A DNA stretch of 52,305 bases, from positions 1 to 52,305 of the forward strand of contig JACQWC010000100.1 in the NCBI GenBank assembly GCA_016209635.1. The letters are read 5' to 3'. The position numbers were made by a program, and so were the translations under genes. Positions 43,017-52,305 of this stretch are shown here, piece by piece. The DNA comes from Candidatus Rokuibacteriota bacterium (GTDB lineage: Bacteria > Methylomirabilota > Methylomirabilia > Rokubacteriales > CSP1-6). The notes under the pieces were generated by a model. That model was not told where the DNA came from and did not search any database. It saw only the letters and a program-made list of their open reading frames with translations. Every line of letters begins with the position of its first letter. Position 1 is the stretch's first letter.

Positions 43017-44006
43017 ATGAAATTAATTTCTCATCGCCCGACCGAGCTCCGTCAGATGGTCCAGTGCCTGGAGCTGTACTACCGCCAGGGCCGGAGCCAG
43101 AAGGACATTGCCTCCACCCTGGGCGTCTCGGCGGCGACGGTCTCTCGCCTGCTCAAGCGCGCGTTCGACGAGGGGCTGGTCCGCGTCGAGCTGGACCTCC
43201 CGCGAACCGAGGACCTCGAGACCGCGCTGATCCAGCGCTTCGGGCTCCGGGACGCGGTCGTGGTGACGGCGGGGGGCCGCGGGGACATCAAGGAGGAGCT
43301 GGGCCGGGCCGCGGCCGCTCACTTCGAGCGCGTGGCTCGCGACTCGATGCGGGTGGGCGTCTCCTGCGGCTTCACGCTCTACCAGACGATCCGCGCCCTC
43401 CGGGAGCGCCGCTTTCGGGATCTGGCGCTCTACCCCCTCTCCGGCGAGAGCACGCTCAAGCTCGTCGACCTCTCCCCGAACACGCTCGTCGGGATGATGG
43501 CCGCGAAGTACCGCCCCCACGTGACAGCGTACGCGTTACCCGTCCAGCACCTCCTCTCGCTCGGGCGGATCGAGCGCGAGCGCCGCCGGCTCCTGCGCGA
43601 TCCGGAGATCCGGAAGATCTACGCGTCCGCCCAGTCGGTCGACATCGCGCTGGTCGGGATCGGGCTCATCGGCGAGCAGACCCCCGGCTTCTGCTCGCTC
43701 GCCGAGTCCTACGGCGTGAGCGTCAAGCGGCTCCGGCAGCTCGGCGTGGTCGGCGAGATCAACTACCAGCCGTTCGACACGGAGGGGCGGATCGTCGATC
43801 GCCCGGAGCTGCGGGCCCTCATGCGGCGGATCCTCTCCGTCCAGGGCGAGCGGCTGCGCGAGCTGTCCCGCCGCGAGGACCGGCGTGTCATCGCCGTAGC
43901 GGGCGCGCGGCCGAAGATCGACGCGGTCCGCGCCGCGCTCCGCGGGCGCTTCTTCAACGTGCTCGTGACGGACGCGGACGTCGCGACGGTCCTGGTGCGC
44001 GGGTAG
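43017..44006 (+). CDS. SorC/DeoR-type sugar-responsive transcriptional regulator
   Basis: 329 aa. N-terminal HTH (QGRSQKDIASTLGVSAATVS) followed by the sugar-phosphate-binding SorC domain (VGVSCGFTLYQTIRAL, ALVGIGLIGEQTPGF, VVGEINYQPFDTEGRIV). Such proteins sense phosphorylated sugars, for example fructose-1,6-bisphosphate in CggR. Divergent placement next to the FBP aldolase/phosphatase gene suggests control of gluconeogenesis. An ATG at 43053 could also start it. Confidence 0.88.
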   Translation: MKLISHRPTELRQMVQCLELYYRQGRSQKDIASTLGVSAATVSRLLKRAFDEGLVRVELDLPRTEDLETALIQRFGLRDAVVVTAGGRGDIKEELGRAAAAHFERVARDSMRVGVSCGFTLYQTIRALRERRFRDLALYPLSGESTLKLVDLSPNTLVGMMAAKYRPHVTAYALPVQHLLSLGRIERERRRLLRDPEIRKIYASAQSVDIALVGIGLIGEQTPGFCSLAESYGVSVKRLRQLGVVGEINYQPFDTEGRIVDRPELRALMRRILSVQGERLRELSRREDRRVIAVAGARPKIDAVRAALRGRFFNVLVTDADVATVLVRG

Positions 44007-44009
44007 GAC

Positions 44010-44972
44010 TCAGGCGCTCCCCTGCGGCACGGCGCCCTCCTCCCACACGCCGATCCGCCGGAACTTCTCGTACCGCTCGCCTACCAGCTCCTCCGCCGAC
44101 CTCGGCCGTAGCTCGGCCAGGTGATCCCGCAGCGCCGCGCGCAACCGGGCGGCCGTCCCTTCCCAGTCCCGGTGGGCGCCGCCCGCGGGCTCCGGCACGA
44201 TCGCGTCGATCACCCCGAGTCGGAGCAGGTCGGGCGCCGTGATCCGCATCAGCTCCGCCGCCTCGGGTGCCTTCGCCGCGTCGCCCCAGAGGATCGCCGC
44301 GCAGCCTTCGGGCGAGATCACCGAGTAAATGGCGTACTCCAGCATGAGGACACGGTTGCCCATGCCGATGGCGAGCGCGCCGCCGCTCCCTCCCTCGCCC
44401 GTCACGACCGCGACGATCGGCGTGCGGAGCGCGGCCATCTCGCGGAGGTTCCGGGCGATCGCCTCCGCCTGCCCCCGCTCCTCTGCGCCGATCCCGGGAT
44501 AGGCGCCGGGCGTGTCGATGAACGTGATCACGGGCTTGGCGAACTTCTCGGCGAGCTGCATCAGCCGGAGCGCTTTCCGGTACCCCTCCGGGTGGGGCAT
44601 GCCGAAGTTCCGCGCGATCTTCTCGCGTGTGTCCCGTCCCTTCTGGTGACCGACGACCACGACGCTCGTGCCCTCGAATCGGGCGAGTCCGCCCACGACG
44701 GCGCGGTCGTCGCCGTAGAGCCGGTCGCCATGAAGCTCCACGAAGTCGTCGAACAGGAGGCGGCACAGATCGAGCGCGTGCGGCCGCTTGGGATGCCGGG
44801 CGAGCTGCGTGCGCTGCCACGCCGTCAGGCTCGCGTAGATCTTGGCCCTGAGACGCTCCAGTCGGTCCTCGAGGCGCGCGATTTCGTCGCGCACCTGGTG
44901 CTGATCCTCCTGCGCCTGGAGCGCGGCGATGCGGTTCTCCAGCTCCAGCAGCGGCGCCTCGAAATCAAGCAC
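44010..44972 (-). CDS. accA: Acetyl-CoA carboxylase carboxyltransferase subunit alpha
   Basis: 320 aa. Half of the carboxyltransferase that makes malonyl-CoA for fatty acids. Conserved blocks: [34 protein letters not shown]-like [34 protein letters not shown] and [12 protein letters not shown] with [14 protein letters not shown] start overlapping the dnaE 3' end by 8 nt, matching the common dnaE-accA order. Confidence 0.95.
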   Translation of the reverse strand: MLDFEAPLLELENRIAALQAQEDQHQVRDEIARLEDRLERLRAKIYASLTAWQRTQLARHPKRPHALDLCRLLFDDFVELHGDRLYGDDRAVVGGLARFEGTSVVVVGHQKGRDTREKIARNFGMPHPEGYRKALRLMQLAEKFAKPVITFIDTPGAYPGIGAEERGQAEAIARNLREMAALRTPIVAVVTGEGGSGGALAIGMGNRVLMLEYAIYSVISPEGCAAILWGDAAKAPEAAELMRITAPDLLRLGVIDAIVPEPAGGAHRDWEGTAARLRAALRDHLAELRPRSAEELVGERYEKFRRIGVWEEGAVPQGSA

Positions 44973-47900
44973 GTTCAGCGCCCTCCACCACGACGCCGCC
45001 CCGCCCGAGCAAGGCCTCCAGCCTCGTCGTCAGCCCAGGACCCGCGTCGACCGCCAGTCCCCGGCAGCGCACGACGACTTCCTGCGATGGCAGGAGGACG
45101 TGGACGAAGACCGGCACGGGACCGGGATGCTCGGCGCAGATCTGCTTCGCGGTGGCGACGACCTCGGCGTGCTCCGGGCCCCCGCCGACGCGAAGCCGGC
45201 AAGCGCTGGGGACCCCCCCACGGGCGCTCTCGATCCCCCCGTTCGCGGCGAGCGCCTGCTCCAGGGGGCGCACGTCCTCGGCCAGCACCACGCGCCCCTT
45301 GTCCCCGTCGTCGATCCGGCCGCGGACCAGCAGAGGGTCGTGGGAGCGCAGATACGGGGCCGCCGCCTTGAATGGTTCGGGGAAGACCGTCACGTCGACC
45401 GTGCCGTCCATGTCCTCGAGCGTCACGAAGGCCATGCGGTTGCCGCTCTTGGTCGGGATCTCCTTCACGAGGGCCACCTGGCCGATCAGCAGCACGCGCG
45501 AGCCCGCGCTCCGCGTCGCGACCTCGGCGGTCGAGGTGATCCCCATCGACTCGACGACGGCGCGGAACCTCGCGAGCGGATGGCCGGAGATGTAAAAGCC
45601 GAGCACCTCCTTCTCGTACGCGAGCCGCTGGTCCGTCTCCCACTCCGGCACGATCTGGGTCTCGGCGACCCGCGTCGGGGCCGGCGGCGCGGACAGGAGG
45701 TCGAAGAACGACGCCTGTCCCTCGGCCTTCTCCCGTTGCTGCCGCTGCCCGCTCTCGAGGGCGGCGTCGCCCGTCGCGAGGAGATGCGCCCGCGGCACGC
45801 CCAGCGAATCGAAGGCGCCGGCCTTGATGAGGCTCTCGATCACCCGCCGGTTGACGAGCCGGAGGTCGACCCGGGCACAGAAGTCCTCCAGGCTCTTGAA
45901 CGGGCCGTCCGCCGCGCGGGTCCGGAGGATCGACTCCATCGCCGCCTCGCCGACGTTCTTGATCGCCGCCAGGCCGAAGCGGACCACGTCCCCGGCGACG
46001 CTGAACCGGACGGCCGAGACGTTGACGTCCGGGGGATGGACCTGGATCCCCATGGCGCGGCACTCCTCGATGTACTTCACGATCTTGTCGGTGTCGCCCA
46101 TCTCCGACGTGAGGAGCGCGGCCATGAACTGGATGGGATAGTTGACCTTGAGGTACGCCGTCTGGTAGGCGACCAGCGCGTACGCCGCGGCATGGGAGTT
46201 GTGGACGGCGATGCCGTTAGCGATGAAGCTCCGGGCGCCGGGGACCTCGAAGTCGTAGGTCGGCTCGACACCCTCGACGACGAACCTCCGGGGTCTTGAC
46301 CAGCCGATCCCGGGGGCCACGAGCGCGTCGAGCGCCGGCGAGTCGAGCCGCGCGGCGAGGTACTCGAGCGTGTCCCGCCGGATCCCACGCTTGCCGCGGT
46401 CCTCGAAGAGGAGTCGGTACGCGAATCCCAGCGCGCGGCATCCCGCGCGGAGGCTCGGGAAGCGCTTGAGGATCGCCTCCCGCAGCGGGCCGAGGTAACA
46501 GGCCGGGGGGACCACCTCGACCGAGCCCCGCGCGAGGAGCCGCGCGGTGCCCGAGTACGAAGCCGCCAACCCGGCGAGCTCCGAGGGCTTCTCCCCGACC
46601 AGATGGGCGCCGACGAGCCGATGGAATCGCGCGATCGCGTCGCGACCCCCGAGCAGGTTCACCGTGTAGCCCACACGGTGTCCCCCGCGGTACGCGAAGC
46701 GCTTGCGGTGAATCGTCGACGGGATGCCGAGCTTCAGGAGGAGGCGCCGCACATCCCCGGCGAGTCCCTCCGACGAGGTCGCGTAGAAGATCGAGCGGGT
46801 CCTCGCATGGATGCAGCCGTCGCCCTGAAACAGCTTCGCCACGAGGATGGCCACGGCCCGCCGAGCCCATCGATCGACGAGTGGCGGCACTCGCTTGGCG
46901 AGCGCCGTCTTCCACTGGAGCCCGCAGCGGAGGAAGAGAAACTCGACGGCGTCGGATGGGACCTTCCGGTCGAGGCGAACGGGGCGAACCGACCCGGTCC
47001 ACCCGCGGCGCCGACGCTCGACTCGTGGAACGGTGTTCCCGAACGCCGCCAGCGTGCGGCACATGTCGTCGATCTCGGCGGACGCGCTCGAGTAGAGGTA
47101 GAAGTGCCCCTCGTACCCGAGGGCGCCTTCCGAGAGCGCGTATCCGAGGAGCGCGGGGAGATGATCGGGCACCGCCTCGTCACCGCACGGCAGCTCGCGG
47201 GCCACCACAACGAAATCGTCCACCCTCAGATCTTCGGCGTTGACCCACCCGCGCTGGGTGAAGATCGGATGGTCCTGGGTGCAGCGCAGGGTCATCCCGT
47301 TGGCAAGCGTCAGGCGGCCGACCTGACGGATGCCGCTTGGCCGGACCTCGACCGCCCGGAACGCCCCGTCCTTCGTGAGGACGAGATCCCCCGACTTGAT
47401 CTCGGTGATGGGTTTGCGAGAACCGTCGGCCATCTCGATCAGGGTATCGCCGGACAAACATTTGTTGAACCCGTAGCCTGCGAACTTCTCCATCAATTCC
47501 CAGACGCGCTCGGCCTTCCCGGCGCCGATCCCCCGCTCCCGGCAGCCCAGGACGAACTTCTCGCGCTGCTTCGCCATGAGGTCACGGTCCTTCTTGCCCA
47601 TCGCGCGCCGGAGGGTATCGGCCTCGCCCATCGTGAAGCCGGCCATCTCCGAGGCGATCTGCATGATCTGCTCCTGGTAGACCATGATCCCGTACGTCTC
47701 CCGCGTGAACTTCTCCATCGCCGGGTGCTCGTACGTGATCCGGGTCCGGCCATGCTTCCGCGCGATGAACTCCGGGATCTATTCCATCGGCCCGGGCCGG
47801 TAGAGCGAGACGATCGCGATCAGGTCCTCGAGCCGCTCCGGACGGAGACCGCGGAGCGCGTCGCGCATCCCCCCGGACTCCAGCTGGAAGACGCCGAACG

Positions 47901-49707
47901 TCTTCGCCTCCCCGAGGAGCGCGTACGTCGTCGCGTCGTCCAGCGGCAGCGCGTCGAGCTCGATCTCGACCCCGCGCGACTCTCGGATGAGCGCGACCGT
48001 GTTCGCCAGCACGGTGAGGGTCCGGAGCCCGAGGAAGTCCATTTTCAGAAGCCCGAGCTTCTCGATGGGACCCATCGCGTACCCGGTGATCAGCTCCGGA
48101 CGCTTCGGGTCCTTGTAGAGGGGGATGTGCTCGTCGAGCGGCTCGTCCGAGATGACCACCGCCGAGGCGTGGACGGAGGCATGCCGGGTGCACCCCTCCA
48201 GCGCCCGGGCGATCTCCCACAGCTCGCGGACGCTCGCCTGGCTCCGGACCATCTCGGCGAGCGGCGGGGACTTCTGGTACGCGTCGTCCAGCGTGATGTT
48301 CAGCGGGAAGCTCGGCACGAGCTTCGCGATGCGGTCCACGTCGGCGTAGGTCATCCCGAGCACGCGCCCGACGTCGCGGATCGCGGCTTTCGCGCCGAGC
48401 GTCCCGAACGTGATGATGTGCGCGACGCGGTCCCGCCCGTATCGGTCGGCGACGTAGCGGATCACCGCGTCGCGGCCGTCGTCGGCAAAGTCGATGTCCA
48501 TGTCGGGCATGGACACCCGCTCGGGGTTCAGGAACCGCTCGAACAGGAGGCCGTACCGGATCGGGTCGATGTTGGTGATGCCGAGGGCGTAGGCGACGAG
48601 CGAGCCGGCGGAGGAGCCGCGCCCCGGCCCCACGGCGATCCCCTGGGCGCGCGCGTAGCGGATGAAGTCCCAGACGACGAGGAAGTAGCTGGCGAACCCC
48701 ATCTTTTCGATGACGGCCAGCTCGTGGTTGAGCCGGGCCTCGATCGCGTCGCCGGGGTTCGACCCGTAGCGCTGGTGCAGTCCCTCCCGCGCCCGCTCCT
48801 GGAGGTAGGTGTCGAGCGTCTGGCCGTCCGGGACCACGTAGCGGGGGAGGTGGAAGGCGCCGAACTCGAGCGACAGGTTGCAGCGCTCGGCGATCGCGAG
48901 CGTGTTGCGGTGCGCTTCGGGCAGGTCGGCGAAGACACGCGCCATCTCGTCCGCCGACTTGAGGTAGAACTGGTCGGTCGAGAACCGCCAGTGGTTCGCG
49001 TCCGTCAGCGTCGCGCCGGTCTGGATGCACAGGAGCGCCTCGTGTGCCCGGGCGTGGCCGGCCTCCAGATAGTGCGAGTCGTTCGTCCCCACGACCGGCG
49101 CGCCGAGCGCGCGTGCGAGGCGGACCGTCTCCTCGGTGACCCTCGCCTGCTCGGCGAGTCCATGGGCTTGGACCTCCATGGCGTAGTGGTCCTTCCCGAA
49201 CACCTCCTGGTACCAGCCCGCCGTCTGCCGCGCCTTGTCGCTCTCGCCCGCGCTGATCAGGCGCGAGACCTCGGAATTGAGGCAGCCGGACAGCACGAGG
49301 AGACCCTCCGCGTGCGTCGCGAGCAGCTCCTTGTCGACGCGGGGCTTGTAGTAGAAACCCTCGAGGTAGGCCTTCGACACGAGCTTGATGAGATTCCGGT
49401 AGCCCATGAGGCTCGCGACGAGCACGGTGAGGTGGTTGGCCCCCTCGTAGCCGCCGTCGTGCGATCCCCGCTCCCTGCGGCTCCCGGGCGCGATGTACAG
49501 CTCGCAGCCGATGATCGGCTTGATGCCGGCCTTCTGCGCCGCGAGGTAGAAGTCGATCGCCCCGAACAGGTTCCCGTGGTCGGTCAGCGCGATCGCCGGA
49601 AACCGGAGGTCCCGCGCCTTCTGGACGAGCTTCTCGAGCTGGGCGGCGCCGTCGAGGAGGCTGTACTCGGAATGGACGTGGAGGTGGACGAACTGGCTAT
49701 GGTGCAT
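44965..49707 (-). CDS. dnaE: DNA polymerase III alpha subunit DnaE, intein-containing, with an in-frame TAG
   Basis: Replicative polymerase. The N-terminal PHP domain starts [14 protein letters not shown] with LTDHGN; the palm has PGRGSSAGS and PDMDIDF (Asp402, Asp404) and later [10 protein letters not shown]. After YRPGPME (codon 642) codon 643 is TAG; the same frame continues [11 protein letters not shown] and [14 protein letters not shown], exactly the family sequence in which Gln normally follows RPGPME. A 421-codon intein splits GYGFNK from [12 protein letters not shown]. Without the intein the product would be about 1,159 aa, normal for DnaE1. The helix-hairpin-helix and OB regions follow to the stop. 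Translation needs readthrough, unless the TAG is a sequence error; restart at 47718 lacks a ribosome-binding site. Confidence 0.9.
46198..47460 (-). other. DnaE intein with LAGLIDADG-type endonuclease
   Basis: 421 codons in frame. Block [15 protein letters not shown] with Cys1; block [14 protein letters not shown] with the TxxH; the endonuclease domain shows two degenerate LAGLIDADG helices ([15 protein letters not shown] and [12 protein letters not shown]); block [16 protein letters not shown]; block G VHN, with Asn421 and Ser as +1 residue. All splicing residues are present, so class 1 splicing is expected. The insertion point lies three residues past the site used by the cyanobacterial split DnaE intein (Y|CFNKSH). 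Confidence 0.92.
47779..47781 (-). other. dnaE: In-frame TAG codon in dnaE
   Basis: GAA TAG ATC reads Glu-stop-Ile where DnaE proteins usually read Glu-Gln-Ile; one C-to-T change from CAG explains it. Frame is kept on both sides. TAG is used as an ordinary terminator elsewhere in this window (for example sppA, mutL, chrA), so global recoding is unlikely. Confidence 0.9.
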
Positions 49708-49722
49708 CGCCCGTGAGGCGCC

Positions 49723-51273
49723 TCACTCCCACTCGATGGTGCTGGGGGGCTTCGAGGAGATGTCGAAAACGACCCGGTTGACGCCCTTGACCTCGTTGAT
49801 GATGCGGTTACTGATGCGGCCGAGCAGATCGTACGGGAGTCTCGCCCAGTCAGCCGTCATCGCGTCCTGGCTCATGACGGCGCGGAGCGCGATGACGTGC
49901 GCGTACGTCCGGAAATCTCCCATGACACCCACCGTCCGGATGGGCAGGAGCACGGCGAAGGCCTGCCAGACCTCGCGCTCGAGCCCCGCGGTCCGCACCT
50001 CCTCCTGGACCACTGCGTCCGCGTCGCGCAGGAGCGCGAGCCGGTCCGGCGTGACCTCCCCGAGGACGCGGACCGCGAGGCCGGGGCCGGGGAAGGGCTG
50101 CCGCCAGACGATCTCCGGGGGCAAGCCGAGCAGCTCACCCTGCCGGCGGACCTCGTCCTTGAACAGCTCGCGCAGCGGCTCGAGGAGCCGGAACCGCATC
50201 TTCGACGGGAGACCGCCGACGTTGTGGTGCGTCTTGATCGTCGCCGAGGGCCCGCGGGAGGAGACCGACTCGATCACATCGGGGTAGAGGGTCCCCTGCG
50301 CGAGCCAGGCGATGTCGCCGAGCTTCGCCGCCTCGTCCTCGAAGACGGCGATGAACTCCGCGCCGATGCGCTTGCGCTTGAGCTCCGGGTCGGTGACGCC
50401 GCGCAGGACCTCGAGGAAGCGCCGCGAGGCGTCCACGTGCACGAGGTTGATCTTGAAGGCGTCGCGGAACGTGTGGACGACCGACTCGGTCTCGCCCTTC
50501 CGGAGGAGCCCGTTGTCGACGAACATGCACGTGAGCTGGTCGCCGACGGCGCGGTGGACGAGCACGGCGACGACCGACGAGTCCACCCCGCCCGAGAGCG
50601 CGCAGAGCACGCGTTCGTTGCCGACCGTGGCGCGGACCGACTCGACCGTCGCCTCGATGAACCCCGCCATCGACCACGTCCGCCGGGCACCGCAGATGTC
50701 GAGGAAGTTGTCGAGGATCTTCCGCCCCTGGGGCGTGTGGACCACCTCGGGATGGAACTGCACGGCGTAGAGCCGGCGCTCCTCGTGGGCCATCGCCGCC
50801 ACCGGGCAGTTCGGCGTCGCGCCGAGCGTGCGGAATCCCTTGGGCGGCCGCAGCACCGTGTCGCCGTGGCTCATCCAGACGCTGACGCGGCGCCCCGCGT
50901 CGGGCACCACGCCCCGGAGTAACGGGCTCGACCCGAGGAGCTCGACCTCGGCCTTCCCGTACTCCCGTCGGTCCGCCGGGACGACGTGACCGCCCAGGAG
51001 GTACCCCATCGCCTGCATGCCGTAGCAGATCCCGAGCACCGGAACCCGCGCGTCGAAGAGCGCCTTCGGGGGGAGCGGCGCCCCGTCGTCGTAGACGCTC
51101 GACGGCCCCCCGGACAGGATGATGCCCCGATAGCCGGCCGCGAGGACGGCGTCGAGCGGCTGGGTGCAGGGCAAGATCTCCGAGTAGACGGACAGCTCCC
51201 GGATGCGGCGGGCGATGAGCTGCGTGTACTGGGCTCCGAAGTCAAGAACCGCGATCGTGTCGCCGTGGTTCAC
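49723..51273 (-). CDS. guaA: GMP synthase (glutamine-hydrolysing)
   Basis: 516 aa; converts XMP to GMP. Class I glutamine amidotransferase with Cys83 in [10 protein letters not shown] and [11 protein letters not shown]-PPase P-loop [12 protein letters not shown]-terminal dimerisation domain ending [10 protein letters not shown]. The GTG at 51273 is chosen because the family begins right at (H)[13 protein letters not shown]. Nineteen nt downstream of the guaB-type gene: a guanine-nucleotide operon. Confidence 0.95.
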   Translation of the reverse strand: MNHGDTIAVLDFGAQYTQLIARRIRELSVYSEILPCTQPLDAVLAAGYRGIILSGGPSSVYDDGAPLPPKALFDARVPVLGICYGMQAMGYLLGGHVVPADRREYGKAEVELLGSSPLLRGVVPDAGRRVSVWMSHGDTVLRPPKGFRTLGATPNCPVAAMAHEERRLYAVQFHPEVVHTPQGRKILDNFLDICGARRTWSMAGFIEATVESVRATVGNERVLCALSGGVDSSVVAVLVHRAVGDQLTCMFVDNGLLRKGETESVVHTFRDAFKINLVHVDASRRFLEVLRGVTDPELKRKRIGAEFIAVFEDEAAKLGDIAWLAQGTLYPDVIESVSSRGPSATIKTHHNVGGLPSKMRFRLLEPLRELFKDEVRRQGELLGLPPEIVWRQPFPGPGLAVRVLGEVTPDRLALLRDADAVVQEEVRTAGLEREVWQAFAVLLPIRTVGVMGDFRTYAHVIALRAVMSQDAMTADWARLPYDLLGRISNRIINEVKGVNRVVFDISSKPPSTIEWE

Positions 51274-51292
51274 GGGCCCCTCGACGACGACG

Positions 51293-52305
51293 TCAGCGCG
51301 GGCGGCCGAGCTTTTGAGCCTGCTGGAAGACCTTCCCTTCCGTCTTGATCGCGGGTGAGATGATGAGCTCCGTCTGCTGGAGTTCGCGGATGTTCCGTGC
51401 GCCGACGGAGCCCATGCAGGTCCGGATCGCGCCCACCAGGTTGAGCGTGCCGTCCTCGGTGAACGCGGGCCCGAACAGGATCTGCTCAAGCGGGCCGGCG
51501 ATGCCCACGCGGATCCGGGTCCCGCGGGGCAGGTTCTGGTGGGGCGTGGCCATGCCCCAGTGGTAACCGCGGCCCGGCGCTTCGGTGGCCCGCGCGAACG
51601 CCGAGCCGATCATGACGGCGTCGGCGCCCGACGCGAGCGCCTTGCACACGTCGCCACCGGTCGTCATGCCGCCGTCGGTGATGATGGGGACGTAGCGACC
51701 GCGCTGCTTGTAGTGGAAGTCGCGGGCCGCCGCCGCATCCGCCGTGGCCGTCACCTGGGGCACGCCGAGCCCGAGCACCTCCCGGCTCGTACAGGCCGCG
51801 CCGGGGCCGACACCGATCAGCAGCGCGTCCGCGCCGCAGTCCATCAGCTCGAGGCAGGCCTCGTAGGTCACGACGTTCCCGATGATGAGCGGGATCGCGA
51901 GCTGGCGCTTGAGCTTCCGGAAGTCGACCGGCGCGTACTCGGTGGCGATGTGGCGCGCGGTGGTCACGGTGGACTGCACGACGAAGATGTCGGCGCCCGC
52001 CTCCTGGGCGATCTGGGCGAACCGCTCGGCCCGCTGGGGGATCGAGGAGACCACGGCGGGGCCGCCGCCCTTCTTGATTTCCTGGATACGGTTGTGGATG
52101 AGGTCTTCCTTGATGGGCTCGCCGTAGATCGACTGGATGATCTTCGTCGCCTCGTCCTGGCTGGCCGAGACGATCCGCTCGAGGACCTCGTCCGGGTTGG
52201 GGTACCGCGCGAAGATGCCCTCGAGGTTCAGCACGGCCAGCCCCCCGACCCGCGCCATCTCGACCGCGAGCCGCGGGCCCACCACGCCGTCCATCGCGGC
52301 GGCGA
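51293..52305 (-). CDS. GuaB3-type IMP dehydrogenase family protein, 5' end outside window
   Basis: TIM-barrel IMPDH relative. The visible frame continues past the window end; SPMDGV-like [18 protein letters not shown] is its upstream edge. Catalytic Cys loop [17 protein letters not shown], phosphate site [10 protein letters not shown], and [20 protein letters not shown] typical of the GuaB3 branch. No CBS domains appear in the visible part, again as in GuaB3. It may make XMP for guaA, or be a regulatory paralogue if a canonical guaB exists elsewhere. Confidence 0.88.
   Translation of the reverse strand, partial: AAAMDGVVGPRLAVEMARVGGLAVLNLEGIFARYPNPDEVLERIVSASQDEATKIIQSIYGEPIKEDLIHNRIQEIKKGGGPAVVSSIPQRAERFAQIAQEAGADIFVVQSTVTTARHIATEYAPVDFRKLKRQLAIPLIIGNVVTYEACLELMDCGADALLIGVGPGAACTSREVLGLGVPQVTATADAAAARDFHYKQRGRYVPIITDGGMTTGGDVCKALASGADAVMIGSAFARATEAPGRGYHWGMATPHQNLPRGTRIRVGIAGPLEQILFGPAFTEDGTLNLVGAIRTCMGSVGARNIRELQQTELIISPAIKTEGKVFQQAQKLGRPR

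Noticed and set aside
47779..47781. Genome-wide reading of TAG as glutamine (code 15)
   Set aside because: sppA, mutL, chrA and the 81-aa secreted protein gene end at TAG in the expected place, so TAG acts as a stop in this genome.
46603..49716. Long + strand open frame across dnaE (over 1,000 codons)
   Set aside because: It is antisense to a confidently identified polymerase gene. Length is expected at this GC content and no motif is visible.

Overview
The window is high-GC bacterial chromosome. The base composition, the gene content (bacterial RpoS-like sigma factor, IHF pair, SurE/Pcm, DUF3047, HAF-repeat and streptogramin-lyase-like secreted proteins) and several syntenies (rpsA-ihfB, ihfA-merR, surE-pcm-rpoS) suggest an uncultured proteobacterium-like lineage such as Candidatus Rokubacteria/Methylomirabilota. 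That placement is an inference from gene content; no phylogeny was run.

Region 1 (1-18.6 kb, + strand) is a dense housekeeping block. It runs from the 3' part of rpsA through sppA, ihfB, a HIT hydrolase, mutS, mutL, miaA, hflX, pgsA, a DUF512 radical-SAM-like protein, der, a DUF3047 protein, a SPOR-domain protein, cutA, ihfA and merR to tRNA-Pro(GGG), then surE, pcm, tRNA-Pro(CGG), acyP, an rpoS-like sigma factor and tRNA-Arg(CCT). Seven of these gene junctions are the four-base overlap GTGA, so much of the block is probably translationally coupled.

Region 2 (18,621-27,617) is a 9-kb integrated element in the 3' half of tRNA-Arg(CCT), bounded by a perfect 47-bp direct repeat. From the left it carries, on the - strand, a tyrosine integrase, an XRE repressor-like gene, an excisionase-like HTH gene, a RepA/AAA-type ATPase and a MerR/AlpA-like HTH gene. 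The + strand cargo is a CGNR-zinc-finger protein, an unrecognised 288-aa protein, a two-TM protein, a zinc-ribbon remnant and a lipoprotein. There is also a pair of small - strand genes and an IS21 istA remnant. The layout resembles a phage satellite or small integrative element. Short GGTTGCG repeats near both ends may be integrase arm sites, and the right end can form a miniature tRNA-like hairpin.

Region 3 (27.6-36 kb, mainly + strand) is accessory chromosome: a truncated sugar-ABC binding protein, a 36-aa membrane peptide, a chromate transporter, an oligopeptide-type binding protein, RidA, a streptogramin-lyase-like propeller, a Rieske ferredoxin, small secreted or membrane proteins, a TPR protein and a HAF-repeat secreted protein.

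Region 4 (36-52.3 kb, mainly - strand) holds a PaaA-like diiron protein with PaaK, a coiled-coil protein, a GT4 glycosyltransferase, a DUF151 nuclease-like protein and miaB. It continues with an archaeal-type fructose-1,6-bisphosphate aldolase/phosphatase divergent from a SorC-type regulator, then accA, dnaE, guaA and the 3' part of a GuaB3-type IMP dehydrogenase. dnaE is the most striking gene: it carries a 421-codon intein with a LAGLIDADG-type endonuclease domain, and a single in-frame TAG codon where the family normally has Gln.
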